A stretch of DNA of 50,901 nt from Candidatus Howiella intestinavium (GCA_904420585.1 CAJFVX010000025.1:1-50901), one strand, 5' to 3'. Shown: positions 26,201 through 33,230, counted from the first letter of the stretch. Numbers and translations: made by a program. Notes: generated by a model from the letters alone, not told the origin.

Positions 26201-27561
26201 TTTTCCAGCAAAAAGTATTCATATGGGTTTTCTGTAGGGATTTTCAGCACATTATATCCGGCGGCATCGGAAAAACTGTGAAGCATAATACGAGAGGGAG
26301 AACTAGAAAGCGGCTCACAGGTAACCGGCTCTACAATTCCAAGTCTTACCTTACTATAGGCACAAAGATGGGTAGGCGTCATGCCCAACGATTCTTCCCA
26401 TCCTGCATCGGTTGTGTTCTCAACTATAGTACCCCAGCTTCCACTTCCCATCAAACCATAATCTCCGATACCGGCTGAATTCGGATGGCTGGAGCCTTTT
26501 ACCTCTGTATCATAAAGGTCAAGCAGACCCATATCATGACCGAGTTCATGACAAATGGTCCCTAATTCACATTTACCAGTCCCACTAGCATGACGATCGG
26601 CTACAACCGCATAACTATCCAATTTAACCGAATCAATGGTAACTGAATCCTCTTTTTCAAACTTCCATTGGTGCCCTTGAATTGCATCTTTTGTTTGCGC
26701 GTCTGATGATAGCCGGCTACTGCTGCCGGCTATTACAAACAATATATGCAACTCGTCACTGGTAATTTGATTATTCTGATCCTTATCATAATAGCTAAAA
26801 TTCACAAGATTTTGCGTGTCAATTGCTTCCATCACATCATGCGCCAACATATCACGTATCGCCACATCTGTCGGATTTACCAAATGCGAAATGGGGAGAT
26901 TGACATGGATAACACCTGCATCAGAATCATCTCCTTGAAACTCACCGGCTTCACCTGGAACAATTTGGATTTTTCCTTTGCTGTTCGGATTCGGTCTGCT
27001 TACCTCATCATAGTAAGTATGTACCGTCTTTGTTCCGTTAGAAAAAAGATAATCATGCCATTCCGCGTCGGAGCCATCTAACTGTACATCGGTAAAGCCC
27101 ACCCGGATGGCCAGCACCGGCCGGTTTCCCAGATATTTTCCCGGCTCATCCAGCACCGAAGCACGGGATGCGGAATTGCGACTTTGCTCCCGCAGTTCTC
27201 GTTTATAATTTAAATGCTCACATTCGGCTAAATCCTCTTCCTTTAGTGCATTGGGCGGAATAGGATCCAGTCCATATCGAAACCCTGACGGCAGAAGCTT
27301 ATCAGCCGGCATTCCCTCTTCTTCACAGGCCACTGCTGCGGCATAATACCAATAGTCATCTTCTCCAACTACCACCACATATCCATCTTCCGTAATATTA
27401 TATACAAGATATTCATCGCCATAAGGGGTAGCAGTAAAAGTAAAACCTACAGGCTGTGTATACGTCTGAGGAACCGAATAGGCTGGTACAGCTGAAGCCT
27501 GCATACTGAATAAAAAAAGAGCGCCTAAAGAAGCAAATAATAATACTATTGCTTTTTTCAT
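23257..27561 (-). CDS. Secreted M6-family metalloprotease with C-terminal ricin-type lectin repeats
   Basis: An extracellular zinc protease of 1434 residues. A signal peptide (MKKAIVLLFASLGALFLFSM, cleaved near ASA-VP) is followed by a pro-region (about 25-140) with QPVGFTF, ITEDGYVVV and DDYWYYA. An M6/immune-inhibitor-A-type catalytic domain (about 150-500) carries HELGHDMGLLDLYD, with zinc ligands His338/His342 and catalytic Glu339, and the expected downstream GLMGSGSW. From about 590 to the end come several beta-trefoil/ricin-like repeats with the QxW-type pattern (for example GTYRLKNVKSSYYLHGYG and NQLWIVKR), likely carbohydrate binding. The ATG at 27559-27561 is chosen because it begins the signal peptide. 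It follows a membrane protein gene by 41 bases. Base composition is much richer in A+T in the first third than in the lectin part. Confidence 0.92.
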   Translation of the reverse strand: MKKAIVLLFASLGALFLFSMQASAVPAYSVPQTYTQPVGFTFTATPYGDEYLVYNITEDGYVVVVGEDDYWYYAAAVACEEEGMPADKLLPSGFRYGLDPIPPNALKEEDLAECEHLNYKRELREQSRNSASRASVLDEPGKYLGNRPVLAIRVGFTDVQLDGSDAEWHDYLFSNGTKTVHTYYDEVSRPNPNSKGKIQIVPGEAGEFQGDDSDAGVIHVNLPISHLVNPTDVAIRDMLAHDVMEAIDTQNLVNFSYYDKDQNNQITSDELHILFVIAGSSSRLSSDAQTKDAIQGHQWKFEKEDSVTIDSVKLDSYAVVADRHASGTGKCELGTICHELGHDMGLLDLYDTEVKGSSHPNSAGIGDYGLMGSGSWGTIVENTTDAGWEESLGMTPTHLCAYSKVRLGIVEPVTCEPLSSSPSRIMLHSFSDAAGYNVLKIPTENPYEYFLLENRQADGFDRGLGKTYPGGIAIWHINEQLKTTGNRYYGQRLVDLEEANEGELGLSPMDSPEAFEKKRINRDDGLFYSPKYTAFGPDTTPSNHTDADDTASQFNLTVLSASGSAMQVEVETWLSPTALDEGLYRFSSYQDGMHYYMATQPTEYGPSFLSQNELTDNQITWFVSKRSSGEDAFNIISPYADPDRMLGYDPSKGYSLDYSKGTPAQFWQIYTFGGEKFLKTIDEENPHFVCIQDGQLTMTNEREKGLLSITKVNHPITAKEPGYNEIYGNLRISNAYKSEFLADNLYIQQLSEKYAPIWYVTPSVGGYCTISPADEPDVLLTFENGTVSLKTELGWGDTQLWSMGWVNGHLQIRPKSDLRRTLSFQNVTLSVPYVSGQTDMQDSYLNYTRAFEVEDGGEFYFSLLPDEGPRTALDAENFGLESGTIVQGFSFNGASNQRWIVSNISGDAYIIYPEYNPELLLTMETGSQWVTLRKSADSQSGGYIYNWRIKTEGRTCRISPYSNPDKCLRLDGGGRALVMPPAGDDYEWLATEVLVEDKLNTLPEGTYRLKNVKSSYYLHGYGSINGHAVYQYDGAYNNWNQQVWSWEKVEDSAGSANDYYILRSLYDPKVCLTYDESIGRCVLIPYTGGDNQKWRSIREVEDGTYGPYRFMLKSMPGHVMVVEGATTVLYEDIVIFGDNGTANGHWVLEATKPVQTIADGNYLFTNKNSGLVMDAENFKTDEGTRVLQWSSNSGENQLWIVKRETDGYYRISPSYAPNMYFSVGSDEKIRLTYDKDADEAKWLFLDGISYPSYYRLTPKSHPGMVAVVQYASKDEGAELILYADNGSSNGYWAPVEQPLQLTGNMYRIQNAATGLYLGAESSNGAAIGVGTTGGYSFDIWAVWSGGRFYRLSPYKYGSHLAVAADGRTVTLDSSAVSDPDAELWYFTQDGCIHSKKYPGKVLVLQDDASAVGTPVILAEQHTMDTETWIANAIG

Positions 27562-27602
27562 AACCAATCCATCCTCTCTTTTCCGCATCCACGTCTGCAA
27601 TT

Positions 27603-28499
27603 TTACAAATATGTTTTCTTTTTCCTCCTTTGCAGAAGAAGAATGACCACCACACCGGCGATAACAACAACCCCGCCGCCGCAAAGCAGGACAATCCAGA
27701 TATCCCCCCCTCCTGTATCCTCCGGCGATTCTGCAATGACCGGGGCCGCTGCGCTGGTGTCCTCTACCGTTTCCGTCGGTTGACTGGAAACCGGCTGGCT
27801 GGAAGCACTGGATATTTCTTCTGCCTGCACGCTTGTCTGCGGCTGCTCCGTCTCGGATGCGGGGGATTCCTCAGCTGTCTCGGTCTCCACTGGCTCATAA
27901 ATAAACATCTCCGGCCCCGGATCGCTGATAACGCTGGTTACATTCTTTCCCAGCCGCTCCCGTTCCGCCTCTATGGCCGCCGCCATGGCGTCCTTTTCCT
28001 CCTGGCTGGTTTCGCGCATATCAAAAGGGGTATATTCAAAAAGATTTTGCAGCACCTTATCTGGCAATGGGTCGATCATAAATTTTCCATTTAAAGATAT
28101 GGTATATTTAATATCATCCCATATATAGTGGGAACTATTTTTTATTTTTAAGTAATCCTCTTCTGTTCTCACTGTAATGTTGCTGTCCGGAGCGTTTGAT
28201 GCTACAAAAGTAACTTCATTGTATTCCATATAATACCAATATCCATCTTCGTTTAAATATACAACATAACTTCTGTCATCGTTTCCTTTAGGCCACGCTG
28301 CTATAATAGTGCCTGTATTAAAGGGCGGTTGCGGCCCCTCTACAACATTATTGGTAACCTTAAATATTTCTCCTGACGGCTGTTTTACCTCGTATCCACG
28401 TGGATCTATATCCCACAACTCAACTGCACCAGTGAACCTCACGCATCCCAAACACAACACAGCTGCGCACAACCCGCTTATCCATCGCTTCAACCGCAT
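27603..28499 (-). CDS. Membrane-anchored protein resembling the M6 protease pro-region
   Basis: A 298-residue envelope protein with an N-terminal signal peptide (MRLKRWISGLCAAVLCLGCV), an extracellular part, a Ser/Thr/Glu/Pro-rich linker (about 205-260) and a C-terminal membrane helix (about 266-288) followed by RRKKK. Its outer domain shares a layout with the neighbouring protease pro-region: 'QPSGEIF' against 'QPVGFTF', 'YLNEDGYWYYMEY' against 'YNITEDGY...DDYWYYA', and 'IDPLPDKVL' against 'LDPIPPNAL'. It lies 41 bases upstream of the protease in the same operon. It may anchor, inhibit or chaperone the protease; this is inference from similarity and context. No catalytic motif is seen. Confidence 0.75.
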   Translation of the reverse strand: MRLKRWISGLCAAVLCLGCVRFTGAVELWDIDPRGYEVKQPSGEIFKVTNNVVEGPQPPFNTGTIIAAWPKGNDDRSYVVYLNEDGYWYYMEYNEVTFVASNAPDSNITVRTEEDYLKIKNSSHYIWDDIKYTISLNGKFMIDPLPDKVLQNLFEYTPFDMRETSQEEKDAMAAAIEAERERLGKNVTSVISDPGPEMFIYEPVETETAEESPASETEQPQTSVQAEEISSASSQPVSSQPTETVEDTSAAAPVIAESPEDTGGGDIWIVLLCGGGVVVIAGVVVILLLQRRKKKTYL

Positions 28500-28663
28500 T
28501 TCCCGCTTCCCCTTTCCTACGAAAAATCCGTGCCATGCTATAGCGTAATTATTATATGCCTTTTAATATAAAAAGTATATATATTATTTAAACAAATAAC
28601 CGGTACTATTTTAGCATATTTACCTGTTTTGCAAATATCACAAATATAGCAGATGGAAAATGA

Positions 28664-28714
28664 TTCACCAAAGCATCGCTTACGCAGGCCGGAAAAAGCG
28701 CAGCCGTGACGGAC
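28664..28714 (-). pseudogene. Fragment of a rubrerythrin 3' end
   Basis: The minus strand encodes RHGCAFSGLRKRCFGES. This closely matches [16 protein letters not shown] at the C-terminus of the rubrerythrin at 32080; the two DNAs match at most positions over about 50 bases without gaps. A short ORF with an AGGAG site and ATG begins just before it, but the frame runs into AT-rich noise. The remaining intergenic DNA (28500-28877) is AT-rich, with a TATAAT near 28550 (minus strand) that may serve the protease operon. Confidence 0.55.
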
Positions 28715-28770
28715 TTTAAACATGATATCTCCTCCGCCGGAAGGTTTCATAAAATTTATTTTCAATTTCT

Positions 28771-28810
28771 TCGTCACTTTCTGTCAAAAGGAAGGTATAA
28801 TATTAGGTAA
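28771..28810 (+). promoter_or_regulatory. Upstream motif A of the tethered sigma factor gene
   Basis: TCGTC, TTTCT, TC and AGGTA blocks (28771-28797) followed by TATAATATTAGGTAA. The same blocks with identical spacing occur at 31065-31101. The TATAAT lies about 80 bases before the start codon without a good vegetative -35, so this may be an alternative-sigma promoter. Confidence 0.5.
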
Positions 28811-28877
28811 GGTTTATTTGCGCAAATTGATAAAAACAGCATTATGGGAATAGCATAAAAAATAAGGGAGAGTTACC

Positions 28878-31040
28878 ATGGAGAAAAAGGAAGAGCAAAT
28901 ACAGGAATATTGTGCGGAAGAGGAAATTTTTCCTCTTGGCGAATCAGCGCCTGCGCCATCCTACGATTCGGAAACCGTGCGCCGGGCTATGGGTGGCGAC
29001 AAGGACGCCTTCAGCACCCTCTTTATGGCCACCTACCGCCAGATGTACTATGTGGCGCGGCAATATCTTCGGGAAGACGCCGACGTGTATGACGCCCTGC
29101 AAACCGGATACGCCAAGGCTTATAAATATATGTCCCGCTTGACGACAAGCGAAACCTTCTATCCGTGGCTGAAGAAAATCATCGAAAACGCCGCGCGGGA
29201 CGTGCGTGCGGATTTACATACCCACGGTATGATTCCCTGCAAAAAGGACGGCGAAGGCTACACGCCGGACGACAGCGAGGACAGCGACCGCCGGGCGGAT
29301 ATCCGGGAAGTCCTTTCCCGCATGGATCCCAAACGGGCCCAGGTGCTGGCCCTCTATTTTTACGACGGGATCAAGCTGTCGGAAATCGCCAGGATGCTGG
29401 GGGAACCGCCCAGCACCGTCCGCAGTCGGTTCCACGCGGCAAAAAAGGAACTGACCGGGCTGCTGAAGGAGAAGGGAATCGACCGTTCCCTGTACAGCGG
29501 CAGTCTCTCGGCCATGATAGCCGCCTCCCTGCGCCTGCTTATCGGGACCAATATTCTCAGCGCCGCCACGGCCCAGCAGATGCTGGACGAAATTCTGAGC
29601 GGCAGCCGCGGGAAGCTGCAGGACGCCGCCTACAGCCTGTTGGAAAAGCGGCGCAACCAGGCGATTCTGAAAGCGGTGTCTCTGCTCATGGCCTTTGCGG
29701 CCATCGTTTCCTGCATAACGGCCGTGGTGGTGTTCAGCCTGAAGGACTGGGGGGAATCCCTGCCGGCCGCCGGGGAAGCCTCCCTTTCCGCAGAGGAATC
29801 CGCGGATCCGAACAATGCCCCCGCCGGCCCGGGGACAGAGAATCCCGGCGGCTCGGATCAGGCTGCCTTACAGCCGGATGCAATCTTCTCCTTAGGGCCT
29901 GCGGGTTCCGCAAACGCGGTCACGCCCGGCTCTTCTGCATCTTCCTATGCGTCCGGCGGGATTTCCGGCATATTCCCCGGCTCGTCCTCCGAAGGATCTT
30001 CCGGCATATCCTCTAAGCCCTCCACTGGCAGTTCCACAGGTACGTCGTCTTCCAAGCCGTCCATCGGCGGATCTTCCAATACGTCCGATGCAGGCGACGA
30101 CTTTGTTCCCGATTACCTGCCGGGACAAGCCAACACCACCATGCGCTATCCCAACAACCTGGCCGCAGACGGCAATATAGACCGGCAGGGCGACTGGATA
30201 TATTTTACAAATTCAATCGGCTATAACCTGGAAAAAATTCGGATGGGCGGCGCAGGATCCACAGTGCTTTATGAGGGCGACGCAAAAATTTGCGGTCTGA
30301 ACGTCATCGGAGATTGGATCTATTATATTGAGACAGGCAACGGCATATACCGCATCCGCACCGACGGCACAAAGCGGGAACGGCTGGTAAACAGCGTCAA
30401 CGGTTACAACCTGTATTATATGGACGGCGCCCTGTATTACGCCATAAAGGATACGGCAGCCAGCGGCAGCATTTGTCGCTATGATATAGAAAGCGGCAAG
30501 AAGGAAAAATTGATATCCGACGTTGATGCGATACACAAGACAGGGTTTATCATAACAAAGCAATATATCCTTTATCATTCCAAAGACCAGTATACATGCG
30601 CCTATTCCCTGGCAGACGAAAAAAGCCATCGGCTATTCTCCAATAATGGCCTGGTTAGTGGCGGGGATCACTGCAACATGCTGGTGGATGGCGATTATGT
30701 CTATTGGACAACACTAACGGATATCATGCAGATAAATTACACGCAGCCCGGCTCCCAGCCTGCATCCATTTATCACGGAGATTGTTGGTCATGCTTTTTG
30801 AACACCTCTGACCATCAACTTGGCATTTTCGACTCCGCGAGCAACGAAACAATATTCCTGTTTGACACATCCTCCGGTCAGATCCGGCCTGTTGACGTCA
30901 AGGGAATAAATTCGCTTTCCCCTGCTTATACAAGCATAACCTATTACTGTTTTGAAGCCGGGTATATATGGGGCCGTACCGCCAACGGGAACTGGGCTCG
31001 GGTTCGCTATGACGGCTCCGGCTACGAAGAATTTTCCTAA
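28878..31040 (+). CDS. Membrane-tethered ECF-like sigma factor fused to an extracellular DUF5050-like sensor
   Basis: A 720-residue fusion. Residues 32-110 look like sigma region 2 (AFSTLFMATYRQMYYVARQY, DALQTGYAKAYKYMSRL). Residues 140-200 look like region 4 with its helix-turn-helix (LALYFYDGIKLSEIARMLG, PPSTVRSRFHAAKKEL). One membrane helix (264-286: KAVSLLMAFAAIVSCITAVV) follows. After it comes a Ser/Gly/Pro-rich linker (about 290-410) and a repeat-rich domain (about 427-720) with DWIYFTN, DWIYYIETGNGIYRIRTDG and YVYWTT motifs typical of DUF5050/beta-propeller proteins. The sigma part should be cytoplasmic and the propeller outside. It would therefore be inactive until freed, or act at the membrane; this is inference. 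The GGGAGAG ribosome site precedes the ATG. It is divergent from the M6 protease operon. Confidence 0.85.
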   Translation: MEKKEEQIQEYCAEEEIFPLGESAPAPSYDSETVRRAMGGDKDAFSTLFMATYRQMYYVARQYLREDADVYDALQTGYAKAYKYMSRLTTSETFYPWLKKIIENAARDVRADLHTHGMIPCKKDGEGYTPDDSEDSDRRADIREVLSRMDPKRAQVLALYFYDGIKLSEIARMLGEPPSTVRSRFHAAKKELTGLLKEKGIDRSLYSGSLSAMIAASLRLLIGTNILSAATAQQMLDEILSGSRGKLQDAAYSLLEKRRNQAILKAVSLLMAFAAIVSCITAVVVFSLKDWGESLPAAGEASLSAEESADPNNAPAGPGTENPGGSDQAALQPDAIFSLGPAGSANAVTPGSSASSYASGGISGIFPGSSSEGSSGISSKPSTGSSTGTSSSKPSIGGSSNTSDAGDDFVPDYLPGQANTTMRYPNNLAADGNIDRQGDWIYFTNSIGYNLEKIRMGGAGSTVLYEGDAKICGLNVIGDWIYYIETGNGIYRIRTDGTKRERLVNSVNGYNLYYMDGALYYAIKDTAASGSICRYDIESGKKEKLISDVDAIHKTGFIITKQYILYHSKDQYTCAYSLADEKSHRLFSNNGLVSGGDHCNMLVDGDYVYWTTLTDIMQINYTQPGSQPASIYHGDCWSCFLNTSDHQLGIFDSASNETIFLFDTSSGQIRPVDVKGINSLSPAYTSITYYCFEAGYIWGRTANGNWARVRYDGSGYEEFS

Positions 31041-31064
31041 TTTTTAAAATAATTTTTCAAACGC

Positions 31065-31101
31065 TCGTCGTTTTCTCTCTTTCGACAGGTAGTATTAAGT
31101 A
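31065..31101 (+). promoter_or_regulatory. Upstream motif B, matching the sigma-gene motif
   Basis: TCGTC (31065), TTTCT (31072), TC and AGGTA (31087) repeat the blocks and spacing of motif A, then GTATTAAGTA. It lies about 25-60 bases before the start codon of the 180-residue membrane protein. Confidence 0.5.
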
Positions 31102-31126
31102 GAAAAAAGAGAGGAGCGAGAGAAAA

Positions 31127-31669
31127 ATGGAAGGATTTATTGCGGTTATGCTTATAATCGCCGGTGTCGCCCTTTGGCTTATGCTCAAGGCATATGAGTT
31201 AAAAAGAGCCACACAGCCGGTAGCAAAACCGAGTAAGCAAGTGGAAGAGATATGCAACCGTTCGGCAAAACAATTGGGCTATCCCTGCTACCAAAGGACG
31301 GTGGGGGTAGACAGCATATCCGTGGATACGATACATGGACTCTGGCACTGCGACTACACGTATAACACATATGATCGTATTTTTGTGGGTACGGCGGCTT
31401 CTTTGGTATCCTATACATTGGAAGAAACCTTTACCACAACCTCTAACGCCGCCAGCCGCGCCCTGGTAGGCGGGTTTCTGGCGGGGACTCCGGGCGCTAT
31501 CGCAGGGGCGGCTTCTGCCAAAAAAAGAGTGCACTCAAGCGGATATCAGCTTATTGTGACTGCATCCGATCCGAAAGTCGGAACACAAAGCTGGACCTGT
31601 AACCTGATACAAGGCCGTGCGCTTATTGATGCATTTGACAAAATTTGCGGGAGGGCGAATAACGGATGA
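31127..31669 (+). CDS. Unknown membrane-anchored protein
   Basis: A 180-residue protein of unrecognised family. It has an N-terminal membrane helix (MEGFIAVMLIIAGVALWLML), a polar region with two cysteines (CNRSAKQLGYPCYQ) and an alternating aromatic stretch (WHCDYTYNTYDRIF). A small-residue segment around GGFLAGTPGAIAGAASAKKR could be a second membrane or glycine-zipper segment. A GAGGAG ribosome site lies upstream. It overlaps the following lipoprotein gene by 4 bases (ATGA), so the two are translationally coupled. It lies 86 bases after the sigma fusion with no strong terminator between. Function unknown; an envelope role is inferred. Confidence 0.8.
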   Translation: MEGFIAVMLIIAGVALWLMLKAYELKRATQPVAKPSKQVEEICNRSAKQLGYPCYQRTVGVDSISVDTIHGLWHCDYTYNTYDRIFVGTAASLVSYTLEETFTTTSNAASRALVGGFLAGTPGAIAGAASAKKRVHSSGYQLIVTASDPKVGTQSWTCNLIQGRALIDAFDKICGRANNG

Positions 31670-31887
31670 TTAGAAAAAAACTTTTTGCTATTGGCATTGC
31701 CACTGTGCTTACAGCATCTCTTTTGCTATTAGCCGGTTGTTCTATTTGTGGCGGCGGTTCCTCTGACTCGGGTTATGATACCTACGACGATTACGATGAT
31801 GAGATCTACGATATAGCCAATGAATTTGGTGTGCCGGTTGATGACGTCTACGGCGTCATCAACGATGTAGCCGGCGCCATGCACTAA
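31666..31887 (+). CDS. Small lipoprotein of unknown function
   Basis: A 73-residue precursor with a clear lipobox LLLAGC (Cys25) after a hydrophobic signal. The mature peptide is short and acidic, rich in Asp and Tyr (DSGYDTYDDYDDEIYDI), ending DDVYGVINDVAGAMH. It should be lipid-anchored on the outer face of the membrane. Its start overlaps the stop of the preceding gene (ATGA). The Asp/Tyr-rich stretch could bind cations or another envelope protein, but no family was recognised. Confidence 0.8.
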   Translation: MIRKKLFAIGIATVLTASLLLLAGCSICGGGSSDSGYDTYDDYDDEIYDIANEFGVPVDDVYGVINDVAGAMH

Positions 31888-31914
31888 CACGCACCTTGCA
31901 CACGGCCTTGTGTA

Positions 31915-31944
31915 AAGGAGCCTCCGTCAGAGACGGGGGCTCCT
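31915..31944 (+). terminator. Terminator of the small lipoprotein gene
   Basis: The hairpin AGGAGCC.CCGTC / GACGG.GGCTCCT lies about 30 bases after the stop. The expected T tract is replaced by the decayed hairpin element that begins at about 31943. Confidence 0.65.
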
Positions 31945-31995
31945 CTGCTTGTGGTCAAGATGTAGAAGAGGGGCACGTCCCCTTTCCAACATTTG
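31943..31995 (+). repeat. Decayed remnant of the hairpin element (copy 5)
   Basis: CTCTGCTTGT...GGTCAAGATGTAGAAGAGGGGC...CCCCTTTCCAACATT aligns with the first 60 bases of the other copies (CTCAGCTTGTCGACAAGGTCGACAAGCTGTAGAAGAGGGGC...). It carries small deletions and substitutions, and the outer hairpins are lost. It again lies between two gene terminators. Confidence 0.6.
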
Positions 31996-31997
31996 CG

Positions 31998-32041
31998 AAA
32001 AAGGCGCGCCGCAGAACTGCATCTGCAACGCGCCCTTTTCG
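31998..32041 (-). terminator. Terminator of rubrerythrin gene
   Basis: On the minus strand, AAAAGGGCGCG pairs with CGCGCCTTTTT around a loop containing a smaller TGCAGAT/AGTTCTGCG stem, about 40 bases after the rbr stop. Confidence 0.75.
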
Positions 32042-32079
32042 TGAAAGGTATAGAGAGTAGAGGAAAAACAAAAGAAGGA

Positions 32080-32625
32080 TTATTCGCCGAAGTACCGCTT
32101 GAGCAGGCCGGAGAAGCCGCAGCCGTGGCGAGCCTCATCCTTGCACATCTCGTGGACGGTGTCGTGGATGGCATCATAGCCCAACTCCTTGGCACGGGTG
32201 GCCAGCTGCTTCTTGCCTTCGCAGGCGCCGGCTTCGGCCTCGGCCCGCATCTGCAGGTTCTTCTTGGTATCGGCGGTCAGCACCTCGCCCAGCAGTTCGG
32301 CAAACTTGGCGGCGTGCTCGGCCTCTTCAAAGGCGTACCGCTTGTAGGCCTCGGCGATTTCGGGATAGCCCTCCCGGTCGGCCTGCCGGGACATGGCCAG
32401 ATACATGCCCACCTCGGAGCACTCGCCCATAAAGTTGGCGCGGAGGTCCTCCACAACCTGGGGATCCAGGCCCTGGGCTACGCCGATCTTATGCTCGTCG
32501 GCATAGGCGGCCTCAGCCTTCTGCTCCACAAACTTGGAAGCGGGGGCGCCACAGACGGGGCAGGCCTCAGGAGCCGTGTCGCCGGTGTGCACATAACCGC
32601 AGACGGTACATACGAACTTTTTCAT
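32080..32625 (-). CDS. rbr: Reverse rubrerythrin (peroxide-detoxifying)
   Basis: An oxidative-stress enzyme of anaerobes that reduces peroxide with electrons from NADH via rubredoxin-type proteins. The 181 residues have the reversed layout: an N-terminal rubredoxin-like zinc/iron knuckle with Cys6/Cys9 and Cys22/Cys25 (CTVCGY, CPVCG), then a four-helix diiron domain with the ligand motifs [18 protein letters not shown] and EARHG near the C-terminus. It lies 67 bases downstream of a Fur/PerR-type regulator in the same direction, so the pair is likely a peroxide-responsive operon. A second, broken copy of its 3' end lies at 28664-28714. Confidence 0.95.
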   Translation of the reverse strand: MKKFVCTVCGYVHTGDTAPEACPVCGAPASKFVEQKAEAAYADEHKIGVAQGLDPQVVEDLRANFMGECSEVGMYLAMSRQADREGYPEIAEAYKRYAFEEAEHAAKFAELLGEVLTADTKKNLQMRAEAEAGACEGKKQLATRAKELGYDAIHDTVHEMCKDEARHGCGFSGLLKRYFGE

Positions 32626-32692
32626 TTTTCATTCCTCCAAAATATAATTTTTTATCTGGTTATATCCCCGCCGGCGGGCCGGCCGGGATGGG

Positions 32693-33082
32693 TCAGCTTT
32701 CCTTTGCCTTTCTGCAGGCGGGGCAAGTCCCATAGAACATGAGCTGATGCCGCCTGACCGTGCATCCGGACTCCCGCTCGGCCGCCGCGTCCAGTTCACC
32801 CAGCGCGGGCATGGGGATGTCCAGAACTCCATGGCAGGATTCGCAGTAGAGATGATAGTGGGGGGCCGTGTTGGCGTCGAACCGTTCGGTGCCGTCGCCC
32901 GGGGTAAAGCTGATGATCTCCCCGGCCCTGCGCAGTTCGGACAGATTCCGGTAAACCGTCCCCAAGCTGATATTGGGCAGCTCCCTGCGCACCTCGTCAT
33001 ACACCCACATGGCCGACGGATGGCAGGTCACCCCCTGGAGGGTTTTCAGGATGGTTTCCCTCTGCCGGGAATACTTTTTCAC
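32693..33082 (-). CDS. Fur-family regulator, PerR-like
   Basis: A metal-dependent repressor of 129 residues: winged-helix DNA-binding part (1-75, TVYRNLSELRRAGEI at 42-56) and a dimerisation/metal part with HYHLYCESCHG (76-84 region) and zinc pairs Cys80/Cys83 and Cys120/Cys123. Its position directly upstream of rubrerythrin favours a PerR-type peroxide sensor over Fur or Zur. The frame extends to a TTG at 33098-33100. The GTG at 33080-33082, with AGAGG about 6 bases upstream, is the better start. A perfect AGTAA-CGA-TTACT palindrome upstream suggests autoregulation. Confidence 0.88.
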   Translation of the reverse strand: MKKYSRQRETILKTLQGVTCHPSAMWVYDEVRRELPNISLGTVYRNLSELRRAGEIISFTPGDGTERFDANTAPHYHLYCESCHGVLDIPMPALGELDAAAERESGCTVRRHQLMFYGTCPACRKAKES

Positions 33083-33104
33083 CGCTGTACCTCTTTTCAA
33101 TAAT

Positions 33105-33117
33105 AGTAACGATTACT
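33105..33117. promoter_or_regulatory. Candidate PerR/Fur operator
   Basis: The palindrome AGTAACGATTACT lies 22 bases before the regulator's GTG start in an AT-rich stretch (TAATAGTAACGATTACTGTT). It has the inverted-repeat form of Fur/PerR boxes, though it differs from the B. subtilis consensus. Confidence 0.55.
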
Positions 33118-33199
33118 GTTTCTGTTTATAATCTATCACAGGCACACCGATTTGTCAAGAGGAAACCTTCAATTTTTTTGATTTTCTCTGCAAAAGGCA

Positions 33200-33230
33200 G
33201 ACGCCGTCCCTTTGCCGGGGGGCGGCGCCT
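33200..33230. repeat. Left direct repeat (31 bp) flanking hairpin element 3
   Basis: GACGCCG...GGCGGCGCCT is repeated at 33396-33426 with one mismatch (T/C), in the same orientation. It is a copy of the XRE gene terminator lying on the regulator's promoter side, where no gene ends. Confidence 0.85.

Noticed and set aside
28538-28777. A 79-codon minus-strand frame with an AGGAG site
   Set aside because: Only a 17-residue piece matches rubrerythrin; the rest is AT-rich noise, so it is called a pseudogene fragment, not a gene.
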